In this document: positions 18,115 through 27,627 of the stretch, one piece after another
How the letters are laid out: every line of letters starts with the position of its first letter
Position numbering within the stretch: the first letter of the stretch is position 1
Assembly: GCF_900129295.1 (NCBI RefSeq)
Contig: NZ_FQUU01000002.1
Coordinates: 196,488-260,487 of the forward strand
DNA: 64,000 nt
Source of the DNA: Flavisolibacter ginsengisoli DSM 18119
GTDB lineage: Bacteria; Bacteroidota; Bacteroidia; Chitinophagales; Chitinophagaceae
Reading direction: 5' to 3'
Translations under genes and position numbers: made by a program
Notes under the pieces: model-generated
Seen by the model: the letters and a program-made list of their open reading frames with translations, nothing else
Databases searched by the model: none
Told to the model about the DNA's origin: nothing

Positions 18115-18708
18115 ATGAACAACGCATTGGAAGATAAAACCCTTATTACCAGGTTTCAAAATGGAGACAAGGATGCCTTTACTCAATTGTACGCTACGTA
18201 CAGCAGGCAATTATACCTCAACCTGGTAAGACTGGTCAAATCGGAAGAATTAGCTGCTGAGCTGTTGCAAGATGTATTCATTGCCATATGGGAAAAGCGT
18301 GATTCGATAGAAATCCAGCAAAGTTTTCGGGCATACCTTTTTCGCATAGGTGAAAACAAGGTTACAGATCTTTTTCGCAGAGCAAGAAGGGATAAAATCC
18401 TGCTTTCCAAAATAAAGAAGATAGCATCGGAACACTATAGTTATATAGAGGAAGATATGATAGCAAGGGAGGATGCTGCCATTTTGAAAAAAGCTATTGA
18501 AACACTACCTCCACAAAGGCGACAAATATTTGAGCTCTGTAAATTGCAGGGCAAAACCTATTCAGAAGTAAGTTCGCAATTGGGTATTTCAACCTCCACC
18601 ATTAATGACCATATTGTCAAGGGCACAAAGGCAGTACGGGAGTTCCTGTATAGCAATAAACAGTATTCTACATCTCTCCTTTTATTTATTCTTTTAAAGG
18701 ATATCTAA
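18115..18708 (+). CDS. ECF sigma factor (FecI-like, Bacteroidota type)
   Basis: 197 residues. Sigma-70 region 2 (about 25-95) is seen in ELLQDVFIAIWEKRD and FRAYLFRIGENKVTDLFRR; region 4 (about 125-180) in LPPQRRQIFELCKLQGKTYS and the helix-turn-helix EVSSQLGISTSTINDHIVKG. It lies 82 bp before a FecR-type anti-sigma gene and the SusC gene, the classic sigma/anti-sigma/TonB-receptor signalling arrangement. It probably directs transcription of the SusCD module when the cognate glycan occupies the receptor. Confidence 0.93.
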   Translation: MNNALEDKTLITRFQNGDKDAFTQLYATYSRQLYLNLVRLVKSEELAAELLQDVFIAIWEKRDSIEIQQSFRAYLFRIGENKVTDLFRRARRDKILLSKIKKIASEHYSYIEEDMIAREDAAILKKAIETLPPQRRQIFELCKLQGKTYSEVSSQLGISTSTINDHIVKGTKAVREFLYSNKQYSTSLLLFILLKDI

Positions 18709-18790
18709 GCTTCTTTCCTAAAAACACGGATTTTTTTTCGCCAGGAGCAGATGATATTTCACGCTCGTTCGTCTTAGTATAAATATCCAT

Positions 18791-19978
18791 TTGCCACAGA
18801 AGCATACCATCATTCAACTTTTCAGGAAATACCTGGATAACCAATGTTCTGCAGAAGAGGTGGAAGTACTCTTTATGCTATTGGATAAGGAAGAAAATAA
18901 AGCTCTCAGGGAGGAGTTGATCAATACCCAATTACAGAACAATAATCATGGTATAGCCGTAGCAGATCCATTGCTTTACCAAAAATTGGATGATAGCCTG
19001 AAGCAGGTACTGGCCCGCATAGATATGCCAAAAAAACAACGAGGTATCCCAGGTGTAATTATAATGAAATGGGCTGCAGTCGCAGCGGTTTTACTGCTGC
19101 TGCTTACAGGCACTTACTATTTCACTGCCAATAACCGTTCAAAAGAAGTTGAAGTGGTAAAAGCTACACCAGTTATAGATGTACCTGCCCCTACATCAAC
19201 AAAAGCAACCCTCAGGCTGGCAGACGGAACAGAAGTAAACCTGGATAATGCAAAATATGGCTCATTGGCAAGACAGGGCCAGGTACAGATCATTAAAACA
19301 GCGGATGGTCAAATAGCCTATCAAGGTAAGGGTAATGAAATATTGTATAATACGCTGATCAACCCCAGGGGAAGCAAGGTAGTTGCTGTTAGCTTATCTG
19401 ATGGAACGAAGGTTTGGCTCAATGCGGAGAGCACATTGCGCTATCCTACAGCTTTTGCAGGCAATGAGCGAAAAGTCGAGATCTCCGGTGAAGCTTATTT
19501 TGAGGTAGCGCATAATGCACAAAAACCTTTTTATGTCACAAAAGGTGGAATGGAAATAAAAGTACTGGGAACCCATTTTAATGTGAATACATACGATGAT
19601 GGATCACCTGCCAGTGTCACACTGCTGGAAGGGTCAGTTAAGGTTTCAAATGGTGGGAAACAATCCATGCTTATTCCTGGTCAGCAGGCCAGGATGAACG
19701 GTGGTATCATCAGCATTGTAGACAATGTGGACATGGACCAGGTGCTGGCGTGGAAGAATGGCAAATTCCAGTTTGGAGAAAACACCAGCATAGAAACAAT
19801 CATGAACCAGGTAGCCCGCTGGTATAATGTACAGGTGGAGTATAAGGGAACTGTAACCCAGCATTTCTGGGGTTCAATTTCGCGGGATGTAAATGTATCT
19901 CAAGTACTGCATAAAATAGAAAGCACTGGTGGTGTGAAGTTCAGGATACAAGGCAATAAAGTATTGGTAATGCCCTAA
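18791..19978 (+). CDS. FecR-family anti-sigma factor
   Basis: 395 residues, start taken as TTG at 18791 because the frame has a stop at 18752 and no ATG before the protein-like sequence. A cytosolic N-terminal segment (1-90), one TM helix (WAAVAAVLLLLLTGTYYF, about 97-114), then the periplasmic FecR domain (about 170-290; GSKVVAVSLSDGTKVWLNAE, GEAYFEVAHN, TPFxV-like KPFYVTKGG) and a C-terminal STN-like DUF4974 region (FGENTSIETIMNQVARWYNV). It would hold the ECF sigma factor until the SusC receptor signals. Confidence 0.94.
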   Translation: MPQKHTIIQLFRKYLDNQCSAEEVEVLFMLLDKEENKALREELINTQLQNNNHGIAVADPLLYQKLDDSLKQVLARIDMPKKQRGIPGVIIMKWAAVAAVLLLLLTGTYYFTANNRSKEVEVVKATPVIDVPAPTSTKATLRLADGTEVNLDNAKYGSLARQGQVQIIKTADGQIAYQGKGNEILYNTLINPRGSKVVAVSLSDGTKVWLNAESTLRYPTAFAGNERKVEISGEAYFEVAHNAQKPFYVTKGGMEIKVLGTHFNVNTYDDGSPASVTLLEGSVKVSNGGKQSMLIPGQQARMNGGIISIVDNVDMDQVLAWKNGKFQFGENTSIETIMNQVARWYNVQVEYKGTVTQHFWGSISRDVNVSQVLHKIESTGGVKFRIQGNKVLVMP

Positions 19979-20102
19979 GGACCAGGATATCATATAAGGA
20001 AAACAGGCTTTGATAAAAGGAATACGCAACTGTAACCTATTTAAACCTTTAGTTCAATATCATTGATCTGACTGCTATTATTCACAAGACTAAAATGATG
20101 CT

Positions 20103-23100
20103 ATGCTATTCTCGCCAATTTTAAAGTCGTCCCATCAAGGAGAGGTATCATCTGCTAAATACCTGCTTCCTGGTGTTTTATTGATCACACTGTTCCTGTA
20201 TGGCATGCAGGTAAGCGGGAAAAATACAGGTATCCCAATCAACTTATCTGAAAAAAATGTTCCACTTCAAAAAGTATTCAAGGAAATTCAAAAACAAACA
20301 GGCTACGATTTCCTCTGCACCTACGAGCTTTTAGAAAAAGCAGGCAAGGTAACAGTACAAGTTAAAAACGCTACACTGGAGCAGGCGCTGGAGATATGCC
20401 TGAAAGGGACTGATCTCACCTACCTTATATTGGACAAAACTGTAGTGATCAAACAGAGGGTAAAAAGCCCAAACGTAGTAGCGGCAGTGGATGAAAACCT
20501 GCCACCGCCCATTGATATTTCAGGGAAGGTTACAGATGACCAGGGCAACCCCCTGGCGGGTGCTTCTGTGAAAGTAAAGGGAACGAACATAGGCACCACT
20601 ACAGATGCCAATGGCCTGTTCACTTTAAAAAATGTCAATGAAAATGCAGCCATTGAAATTTCCTTTGTCGGGTTCCAGCCACAGACTGTCACTGCAAAAG
20701 AAAATGGCCTGATGAATATCATCCTGGTGAAGAGTGAAAACAAACTGGATGATGTGCAAATCGTATTGGTGGGCTACCAGGCCCGCAGGCGCTCCGACCT
20801 TTCAGGAGCTGTATCTGTGGTGAATGTTGGAGGAATGGCCAAACTACCTGTACTGAGTGTAGACCAGGCTTTACAAGGAAAGGCACCAGGTGTACGCATC
20901 ACTCAAAACACAGGTCAGCCTGGGGATGGTGTTGTGGTAAGGATTAGAGGTGTGGGAACCATCAATGATAACAATCCTTTGTTTATTATAGATGGCGTGC
21001 CCACTAAAGATGGTATCAATTTCCTTTCACCAAATGATATAGAATCCCTGGTCGTATTAAAAGATGCTTCCTCTGCTGCTATTTATGGTGCAAGGGCATC
21101 TAATGGAGTGATACTGGTAACTACCAAGGCTGGTAAAAGAGGTACGCCACAGTTTAATTATTCAGGGTATGCCGGGGTGCAGATGCACGGCGACCTGCCA
21201 AAGATGCTGAACACAAAGCAATACGTAGAGATCTATAATGAAGCAGTGAATAATGATAATGCAGAAATTACAAATCCTGCTTTAAAAAGAAAACTGATTC
21301 CAGCCGATATGCCTATGGCCAATACGGATTGGCTGGATGAAATCTTTAGAACAGCTCCCATACAAAACCACCAGTTATCAGTTAGCGGTGGAAACGAAAA
21401 AGCACTTTATTACATTTCGGGCAATTACTCAAAACAGAATGGTATCATCCTGAATTCCTGGTACGAACGGTATTCTTTGCTTTCCAAATTAAATTTAAAT
21501 CTTACTGACAGGTTAACGCTTTCCAACAGCATCAACCTTTCCTACTCCGATAAAAACAGGATAGGCAGCTCAGGTGATGGATACGGAGGCAATGGAGGCA
21601 GTGTGGTCAGGTATGCCCTGTTTCGCACCCCAGCCATTCCAGTATATGATAGTGCTGGCGTATATTCTGACCTACCCATCTATCCCAATTTTTTTGGCGA
21701 TGGATACAACCCAGTAGCCCTGGCTAATAAAACTGATAATAAAGAGAAACAATACAGGGTATTTACCAACCTGAATGCAGAATATAAGATCACCAATAAT
21801 ATCAGGTTCAGAACAGATGCCGGCCTTGATGCCATCATCACCAATAACAAACGGTTTGATGAAAATTACGGAACCAACCTGCGCGTAAACAGCCCTAACA
21901 GGTTATCCCAAAGCACTGCTACCAACTTCAACCTGGTGTGGAATAATACCATCCGTTATAACAAGGTTTACAATGCTGTACACAATGTCAATTTCGTTGT
22001 AGGTACAGAAGCTATTGCCAATAAAACGAACATACATGGTGGTTCTGACAATACTTTTCCAGACCAGATACCAAGCCTGAGGTATTTGAATAATGGCCTT
22101 AGCCTGTCAAAGACGGTATTTGAAGGCCAGCAGGAATGGTCGCTCTTTTCTTTGTTTGGAAACATCAACTACAGCTATAAAAATAAATACCTCTTTTCAG
22201 TAAATGCACGCAGGGACGGTTCGTCAAGGTTTGGCGCTGACAACAAATACGGAAACTTCTATTCAGGATCTTTTGGATGGAATATTCATAATGAAGCCTG
22301 GGCGCAGAACCTGTTGCCCGTGTTTTCGAAGATCAAATTGAGAGGCAGCTATGGACAGCTAGGTAACCAGGATATTGGGAACTATGCTTTTGCTTCTATT
22401 ATCGGTCGTGGGTACAATGCTGTCTTTGGAGAAACGCCTACCAGCAACCCTGGATATACCGTATCTACAAGAGGAAATGACAAAGTAAAATGGGAGTCAT
22501 CAACACAAGCGGATGCAGGGCTGGACCTTAGCATCTGGCAGGATAAGCTAAGCCTGATTGTTGACTATTTTGTAAAAAGAACTTCTGATATGTTGATCCC
22601 TATTCCACTGCCATTGATAGGTGGCAGCGCCTCCACTCCTTTTGTGAATGCAGGAGAAGTAGAGAACCGGGGCCTGGAAGTGGAGGTGAACTATGCCAAT
22701 AACAGCAATAAATTAAAATACAATATTAATATCAATGCAGCCACGCTTTCCAATAAGGTGCTTTCATTGAGCAATGGTGAGCCTATACCAGGAGGAAGGA
22801 TTGACAATGGAATCTATGCCACGCTGACCACGGTAGGACAACCAATAGGTTCATTTTACCTGTACCAGATGGATGGCATCTTCCAGGACCAGGCAGAGAT
22901 CATATCGAGCGCTTACCAGGGAAATAATATAAGGCCTGGTGATGTGAAGTTCAAAGATGTCAATGGTGATGGTTTTATTAATGAGAAGGACAGGACATTC
23001 CTGGGGAGTGCCATTCCCAAATACACTTATGGCTTTACAGGTAACCTTCAATATTCCAATTTTGATCTTTCGGTTTTCTTCCAGGGTGCTTATGGCAATA

Positions 23101-23540
23101 AGCTGTATTTGCAAGTGAACCAGGATATCGAAGGATTTTACAGGGCTTTTAATGTAACACAAAGAGTATATGATGAACGCTGGACAGGCCAGGGGTCCAG
23201 CAATACTATGCCACGTGTGTCATGGTTAGGATCTGCCAATAATAAAACGCCTTCGAGCCGATTTCTGGAGGATGGATCCTACCTGCGTCTCAAGAACCTG
23301 CAAATAGGATATAACATTCCTCAAAAGCTGGTGAATAGATGGAGGATTAAAAATTTAAGGATCTATGTAACAGGGCAAAACCTCTGGACACTTACAAAAT
23401 ATACAGGACTGGATCCGGAGATGAATACCAGTGACAATCTGAATGCGGAGAAATACAGGGGCGATGTAGCCGCTGGTATTGACTGGGGTACGTATCCCAG
23501 TGCCAGGAGTTTTATTGCAGGTATCAACCTGAATTTTTAA
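20103..23540 (+). CDS. SusC/RagA-type TonB-dependent receptor with STN signalling domain
   Basis: 1145 residues. A signal-anchor-like segment (LLPGVLLITLFLYGMQVSG), an STN domain (about 45-120; NLSEKNVPLQKVFKEIQKQT), a carboxypeptidase-regulatory-like domain (about 138-215; ISGKVTDDQGNPLAGASVKV), a plug (LQGKAPGVRITQN, IRGVGTINDNNPLFIIDGVP, ASSAAIYGARASNGVILVTT) and a long C-terminal beta-barrel. SusC proteins import oligosaccharides across the outer membrane with SusD as lid. The STN domain indicates that it also signals to the FecR/ECF pair directly upstream. SusD follows after 51 bp. Confidence 0.97.
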   Translation: MLFSPILKSSHQGEVSSAKYLLPGVLLITLFLYGMQVSGKNTGIPINLSEKNVPLQKVFKEIQKQTGYDFLCTYELLEKAGKVTVQVKNATLEQALEICLKGTDLTYLILDKTVVIKQRVKSPNVVAAVDENLPPPIDISGKVTDDQGNPLAGASVKVKGTNIGTTTDANGLFTLKNVNENAAIEISFVGFQPQTVTAKENGLMNIILVKSENKLDDVQIVLVGYQARRRSDLSGAVSVVNVGGMAKLPVLSVDQALQGKAPGVRITQNTGQPGDGVVVRIRGVGTINDNNPLFIIDGVPTKDGINFLSPNDIESLVVLKDASSAAIYGARASNGVILVTTKAGKRGTPQFNYSGYAGVQMHGDLPKMLNTKQYVEIYNEAVNNDNAEITNPALKRKLIPADMPMANTDWLDEIFRTAPIQNHQLSVSGGNEKALYYISGNYSKQNGIILNSWYERYSLLSKLNLNLTDRLTLSNSINLSYSDKNRIGSSGDGYGGNGGSVVRYALFRTPAIPVYDSAGVYSDLPIYPNFFGDGYNPVALANKTDNKEKQYRVFTNLNAEYKITNNIRFRTDAGLDAIITNNKRFDENYGTNLRVNSPNRLSQSTATNFNLVWNNTIRYNKVYNAVHNVNFVVGTEAIANKTNIHGGSDNTFPDQIPSLRYLNNGLSLSKTVFEGQQEWSLFSLFGNINYSYKNKYLFSVNARRDGSSRFGADNKYGNFYSGSFGWNIHNEAWAQNLLPVFSKIKLRGSYGQLGNQDIGNYAFASIIGRGYNAVFGETPTSNPGYTVSTRGNDKVKWESSTQADAGLDLSIWQDKLSLIVDYFVKRTSDMLIPIPLPLIGGSASTPFVNAGEVENRGLEVEVNYANNSNKLKYNININAATLSNKVLSLSNGEPIPGGRIDNGIYATLTTVGQPIGSFYLYQMDGIFQDQAEIISSAYQGNNIRPGDVKFKDVNGDGFINEKDRTFLGSAIPKYTYGFTGNLQYSNFDLSVFFQGAYGNKLYLQVNQDIEGFYRAFNVTQRVYDERWTGQGSSNTMPRVSWLGSANNKTPSSRFLEDGSYLRLKNLQIGYNIPQKLVNRWRIKNLRIYVTGQNLWTLTKYTGLDPEMNTSDNLNAEKYRGDVAAGIDWGTYPSARSFIAGINLNF

Positions 23541-23591
23541 AGCCCAGGAGAGCTTATGTATTTTCTAAATAATTAAATCGAATTGCTGTAT

Positions 23592-25106
23592 ATGAAAAAA
23601 TATATTCTTCCGGTTGTTCTGATCTTTCTATTGTTTCTATCAAACACCGGCTGTAAAAAATTCATCACCAAAGAAATCGTTGGCGATTATCCTGAGAGCC
23701 AGTTTTATAAGACCCAAGCCCAGGCAATTCTTGCCATTAATGCGGCCTACCAGCCCCTGGCATTTACCAATGCCAATAACAACCGTTTGTGGGTGTTTGG
23801 AGATGTGGCCTCAGATGATGCAGTGAAGGGCGGTATTGCAGGTGACCAGTCTGATATTGAGTTAATAGACAAATTTAATGTGACGCCTATCAATGGAAAC
23901 CTGGAAGCCATGTGGGGATTGCTGTATGAAGGTATAACCAGGTGCAATATTGTATTGGCTAAGGTGCCATCAATCAGTATGGACCAGGCGTTGCAGTCAA
24001 GGATATTGGGAGAAGCTAAATTCTTAAGGGCCTGGTATTACTTTACACTGGTCAATATATTCGGGGATGTACCTGTGATATTAGAGCCTAAAAATGCCGC
24101 TGACCTGCAAATAACGCAATCGCCTGTTGCAGATATTTTTCATAACGTAATTGAACCAGATCTAACGGATGCCGCCACTAAGCTTCCTGAAAAATATAGT
24201 GGTGCAGATGTTGGTCGTGTTACAAATGGCGCAGCTACGGCCTTACTGGCTAAGGCTTATTTATTTCAGGGGCAATGGGAACTTGCCGCAGTAACAGCAG
24301 CAAAAGTGATCAACAGTAACCGGTATAGCCTTAACCAAATTTACAGCCGCAACTTTGACGCAAAATATAAGAACAATGCCAACCCTGAATCTATTTTCGA
24401 GGTACAGCATCTTACAGGCCAGGATCCTCAGACAGGCAACCAGTTAAATCAATATTTCGCTCCCCAGGTAGACGGTGGTTATTTCTTTAATGCACCCACC
24501 CAAAATTTTGTCAATGAGTTTGAAGTCACCGGCAATGGCGTTTATGACCCAAGGCTTGATTATACGGTTGGCAGAGATACTATGCCCTGGTACAATGGCG
24601 AGATCTTTAATAAGGATTGGTCGCCTGAAACAGGGTACCTGACCAAAAAGCACCAGCAACCTTTATCTGAGATACCTAAAGCGTTAAAAGGAGATGCCAG
24701 TATTGACTACATCGCTATACGGTATGCAGATGTGTTGCTTTGGTATGCCGAAGCCCTGAACGAATCCGGCCGACCTGCTGAGGCACTGGTACCACTGAAC
24801 CAGGTACGAAAAAGAGCAAGGGAAAGTTATCTCTATGATAATACATTGCCTGGCTACCCAAATATTCCGGCCAACCTGCTGCCTGACATCCAATATACCA
24901 ACCAGTCAGATGTGCGAAAAGCAATTCAGCATGAAAGACGTGTAGAATTAGGATTTGAATTCCATCGCTATTTTGACCTGATCAGGTGGGGAGAAGATTA
25001 TGCCAAACAGGCACTCCAGGACAAGCCAAATTTTAATTATGCCATTAACAAACACTTCCCTATTCCACAAAGCGAGAGGGACAGAAACAAAGCGCTTCAT
25101 TATTAA
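23592..25106 (+). CDS. SusD/RagB-family surface glycan-binding lipoprotein
   Basis: 504 residues from the ATG at 23592, which gives a proper lipoprotein signal (KKYILPVVLIFLLFLSNTGC, Cys at residue 21, followed by KK); three upstream codons from a TTG are unlikely. The helical TPR-like SusD fold is seen in LGEAKFLRAWYYFTLVNIFG, AATALLAKAYLFQGQWE and the conserved end HERRVELGFEFHRYFDLIRW. It binds glycan on the SusC barrel. Cotranscribed with SusC and the next lipoprotein. Confidence 0.96.
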   Translation: MKKYILPVVLIFLLFLSNTGCKKFITKEIVGDYPESQFYKTQAQAILAINAAYQPLAFTNANNNRLWVFGDVASDDAVKGGIAGDQSDIELIDKFNVTPINGNLEAMWGLLYEGITRCNIVLAKVPSISMDQALQSRILGEAKFLRAWYYFTLVNIFGDVPVILEPKNAADLQITQSPVADIFHNVIEPDLTDAATKLPEKYSGADVGRVTNGAATALLAKAYLFQGQWELAAVTAAKVINSNRYSLNQIYSRNFDAKYKNNANPESIFEVQHLTGQDPQTGNQLNQYFAPQVDGGYFFNAPTQNFVNEFEVTGNGVYDPRLDYTVGRDTMPWYNGEIFNKDWSPETGYLTKKHQQPLSEIPKALKGDASIDYIAIRYADVLLWYAEALNESGRPAEALVPLNQVRKRARESYLYDNTLPGYPNIPANLLPDIQYTNQSDVRKAIQHERRVELGFEFHRYFDLIRWGEDYAKQALQDKPNFNYAINKHFPIPQSERDRNKALHY

Positions 25107-25149
25107 TAATAAACAGCTTCATTATTTCACAACAAAAATTAGATACATT

Positions 25150-26226
25150 ATGCTATTACCAAAAATCAATAATGCCTTTTTTACAAAATTGGTATTATTA
25201 AGCTTATCATTTATGCTGGTACTTGCCTCCTGCAAAAAAGACTCCTCTACACCGGCTCCTACCCCTGCAGATAAAACTGCACTCCAGGCAAAAGTAACAG
25301 AAGCCCAAACTTTATATGATGGCTCGGTGGAAGGCACTAAGCCCGGGCAGTATGAAGCCGGGGCAAAAGCTAGTTTTCAGACAGTGCTTGCAGCAGCCAA
25401 AGCAGTATTGGCAGATAACAATGCTACTCAGACGGCCGTTACTAACGCACTGGCTCAACTAACAGCTGCCATGGACACTTTTAAAACACATTTGATCAAA
25501 GAAATAGCATCGGCTAACCTGATAGGATTCTGGAAAATGAATGGTAATCCTGCGGACTCCTCCGGCAAGGGAAACAATGGTGTATTGACAGCAGGACATG
25601 CCTATTTTGGCGCAGGCATGCCAACACCTGCAGCTGACAGGTTTGGTCGTGCTAATATGGCTTACCATTTTGATAAAGGAGGTAATATAGAAGTGCCTTA
25701 TAATACCTCTTTAAATCCTCAACAGTTCAGCATCTCCATATGGCTCAGGAAAACTGTAGATGGCAGGACCCTGAATACTGATACTTACACAATGACCTCA
25801 TTAAATCGTTGGAATGGGTATAAGTTTCAATTACAGTCTGCCAATAAACTATTCCTGACAGTGAAGGGGGTGAATGGCACAGACACAGCCTATTATGACA
25901 GGGATGATGAAACAGCTGTATTGGATGTTAATACCTGGTACCATGCTGTGGTAACATTCAAACCAGGAGAAATGGATTTCTATGTGAATGGCGACCTTGT
26001 AAAATCATGGACTAATACGCCTAATCCCGCGATAACACTGGCAACACCTATCAATTTTGTGATAGGCCAGGATCTGCCTACCAGCAAGTATACAACTGTT
26101 GACGGCGATTTCCAGGTAGCATGGGGCGGATTTTGGACAGGAGAACTGGATGATGTGATGTTTTACAATGTAGCATTAGATGCAACACAGGTAAAATCTA
26201 TTTACAACAACCAGAAAACGCTGTAA
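25150..26226 (+). CDS. Surface lipoprotein with helical and LamG-like domains
   Basis: 358 residues from the ATG at 25150, which creates a lipoprotein signal (LSFMLVLASC, then KKDSS). Residues about 30-115 are a helical repeat resembling FIVAR modules (ALQAKVTEAQTLYDGSVEG). From about 135 to the end is a concanavalin/LamG-like beta-sandwich (GFWKMNGNPADSSGKGNNGV, NTWYHAVVTFKPGEMDFYVN, GELDDVMFYNVALDATQVKS). This is typical of accessory surface glycan-binding proteins encoded after SusD. It ends the SusCD transcription unit, followed by a strong terminator. Confidence 0.85.
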   Translation: MLLPKINNAFFTKLVLLSLSFMLVLASCKKDSSTPAPTPADKTALQAKVTEAQTLYDGSVEGTKPGQYEAGAKASFQTVLAAAKAVLADNNATQTAVTNALAQLTAAMDTFKTHLIKEIASANLIGFWKMNGNPADSSGKGNNGVLTAGHAYFGAGMPTPAADRFGRANMAYHFDKGGNIEVPYNTSLNPQQFSISIWLRKTVDGRTLNTDTYTMTSLNRWNGYKFQLQSANKLFLTVKGVNGTDTAYYDRDDETAVLDVNTWYHAVVTFKPGEMDFYVNGDLVKSWTNTPNPAITLATPINFVIGQDLPTSKYTTVDGDFQVAWGGFWTGELDDVMFYNVALDATQVKSIYNNQKTL

Positions 26227-26264
26227 GCAGCCTGTTGGTTTGAATGTAATGTAATAGCTTAGAG

Positions 26265-26294
26265 AAACCTCGCAGTGCTGCTGCGGGGTTTTTT
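26265..26294 (+). terminator. Rho-independent terminator after SusCD module
   Basis: AAACCTCGCAG (26265-26275) pairs with CTGCGGGGTTT (26281-26291) over 11 bp with one G-U pair, a 5-nt loop (TGCTG) and a run of six Ts (26289-26294). It lies 39 bp after the lipoprotein stop and 35 bp before the binding-protein gene. Confidence 0.9.
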
Positions 26295-26328
26295 AAAAAC
26301 TTTCCTGTTTTATGTACCGGGTGTATTA

Positions 26329-27624
26329 ATGATGAAATTCAAAACATATTGCTCTTTTCTATTGCTTGCTATATGGTCATTCTCCTGCAGGAACAATGCT
26401 GTACAACACAGTGACATGCTGTTCTGGTGTTCCAATAATAACCAGGAGATCAAATTATGCAATGCCATTACTGGAAAATGGAATACTAAGCACGCAGGCA
26501 CTCCTGTGCATATGCAGCCAATACCAGAAGGTCAATCCAGCGAGGAGGTGATACTTGCTGCTGTAGTGGGAAAATCTACCCCTGATATTTACGCCAATAT
26601 GTGGCAGGGCAATGTGGAGATGTATGCGCATGCAGGTGTATTGATACCACTTGATACCATACAGGGATTTATGGATTTTATCAAAGAAAGGTGCGACAGC
26701 AGTGTAATAAAAGAGATCACCTCATCAAACGGTCATATTTACCAGGTGCCCTGGAAGGTAAATCCAATCATGACCATTTACAATAAAAATGCATTCAAAG
26801 AAAACGGCATCGATCAACTTCCTTTAACCTATTCTACCTACATTAATGCAGCAGCCTTATACAAAAAGCATAATGTAAATAATGATAAACGATTTGGATA
26901 CACTGCCGTAAAGGCCATATGGTATGAGCGCCTGTTTAATTATTACCCACTCTATCTTGCAGCCTCAGGTGGAAAACCGTTAATAGAAAATAATAAAGCC
27001 GCATTTGATAACAAGTATTCCGTTGAAGTATTTCGGTTTTTACAAACCCTTTATACCAATAATTATTTTTCAAGGGAAAACACTGCCGCATCAAGCGATC
27101 CATTTGTAATACAAACCATAGCTACTAAATGGACAGGTCCATGGGAGATACCATACCTGAATAATATTCCCAACCGGGGATTTGAGTTTGATTATTTTCC
27201 ACCCATTGTACCTGATGATCATTCAGGTCCGGTATATACTTACGCTGATCCAAAGAACATTGTCATATTTAATACCTGTAAAAACCCAAGGGCGGCGTGG
27301 GAGTTTATCAAGACGCTTATTGACAAGGAGGGCGACCTTCAACTATTGGAAGTTACGGGACAGTTACCCCGCCGAAAAGCCCTGGATGCTGATAACTTTT
27401 ATGCGGGTTATTTCAATCAAAACCCCCGCATGCGGTTATTTGCCAAACAGGTGCCTTATGTAAAAGGAATTGATAACTGTGAAGTGATCGTGGAAGTACT
27501 GGATATTATTTCGCAGGAATATGAGGCATGTGTGATCTATGGAAGAAAGACCCCTGAGAAGGCTATCAGTGATGCAGCAGCCGCAGTGAACATTTTATTA
27601 AGTAAAGAAGTACACAATAACTAA
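26329..27624 (+). CDS. Extracellular solute-binding lipoprotein of sugar ABC importer
   Basis: About 431 residues (ATG at 26329 or the adjacent ATG at 26332). N-terminal lipoprotein-like signal (FLLLAIWSFSC). The rest matches family 1 sugar-binding proteins: ILAAVVGKSTPDIYANMWQG, LIPLDTIQGFMDF, YQVPWKVNPIMTIYNKNAFK, KWTGPWEIPYLNNI and NPRAAWEFIKTLID. It should capture sugar in the periplasm and deliver it to the permeases at 28751-30479. It follows the strong terminator, so it either has its own promoter or depends on read-through. Binding-protein ABC importers are uncommon beside SusCD in this phylum. Confidence 0.9.
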   Translation: MMKFKTYCSFLLLAIWSFSCRNNAVQHSDMLFWCSNNNQEIKLCNAITGKWNTKHAGTPVHMQPIPEGQSSEEVILAAVVGKSTPDIYANMWQGNVEMYAHAGVLIPLDTIQGFMDFIKERCDSSVIKEITSSNGHIYQVPWKVNPIMTIYNKNAFKENGIDQLPLTYSTYINAAALYKKHNVNNDKRFGYTAVKAIWYERLFNYYPLYLAASGGKPLIENNKAAFDNKYSVEVFRFLQTLYTNNYFSRENTAASSDPFVIQTIATKWTGPWEIPYLNNIPNRGFEFDYFPPIVPDDHSGPVYTYADPKNIVIFNTCKNPRAAWEFIKTLIDKEGDLQLLEVTGQLPRRKALDADNFYAGYFNQNPRMRLFAKQVPYVKGIDNCEVIVEVLDIISQEYEACVIYGRKTPEKAISDAAAAVNILLSKEVHNN

Positions 27625-27627
27625 GTT

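Noticed and set aside
23583-23591. TTG start for SusD three codons upstream
   Set aside because: The ATG at 23592 gives a normal lipoprotein signal with the lysines at residues 2-3.
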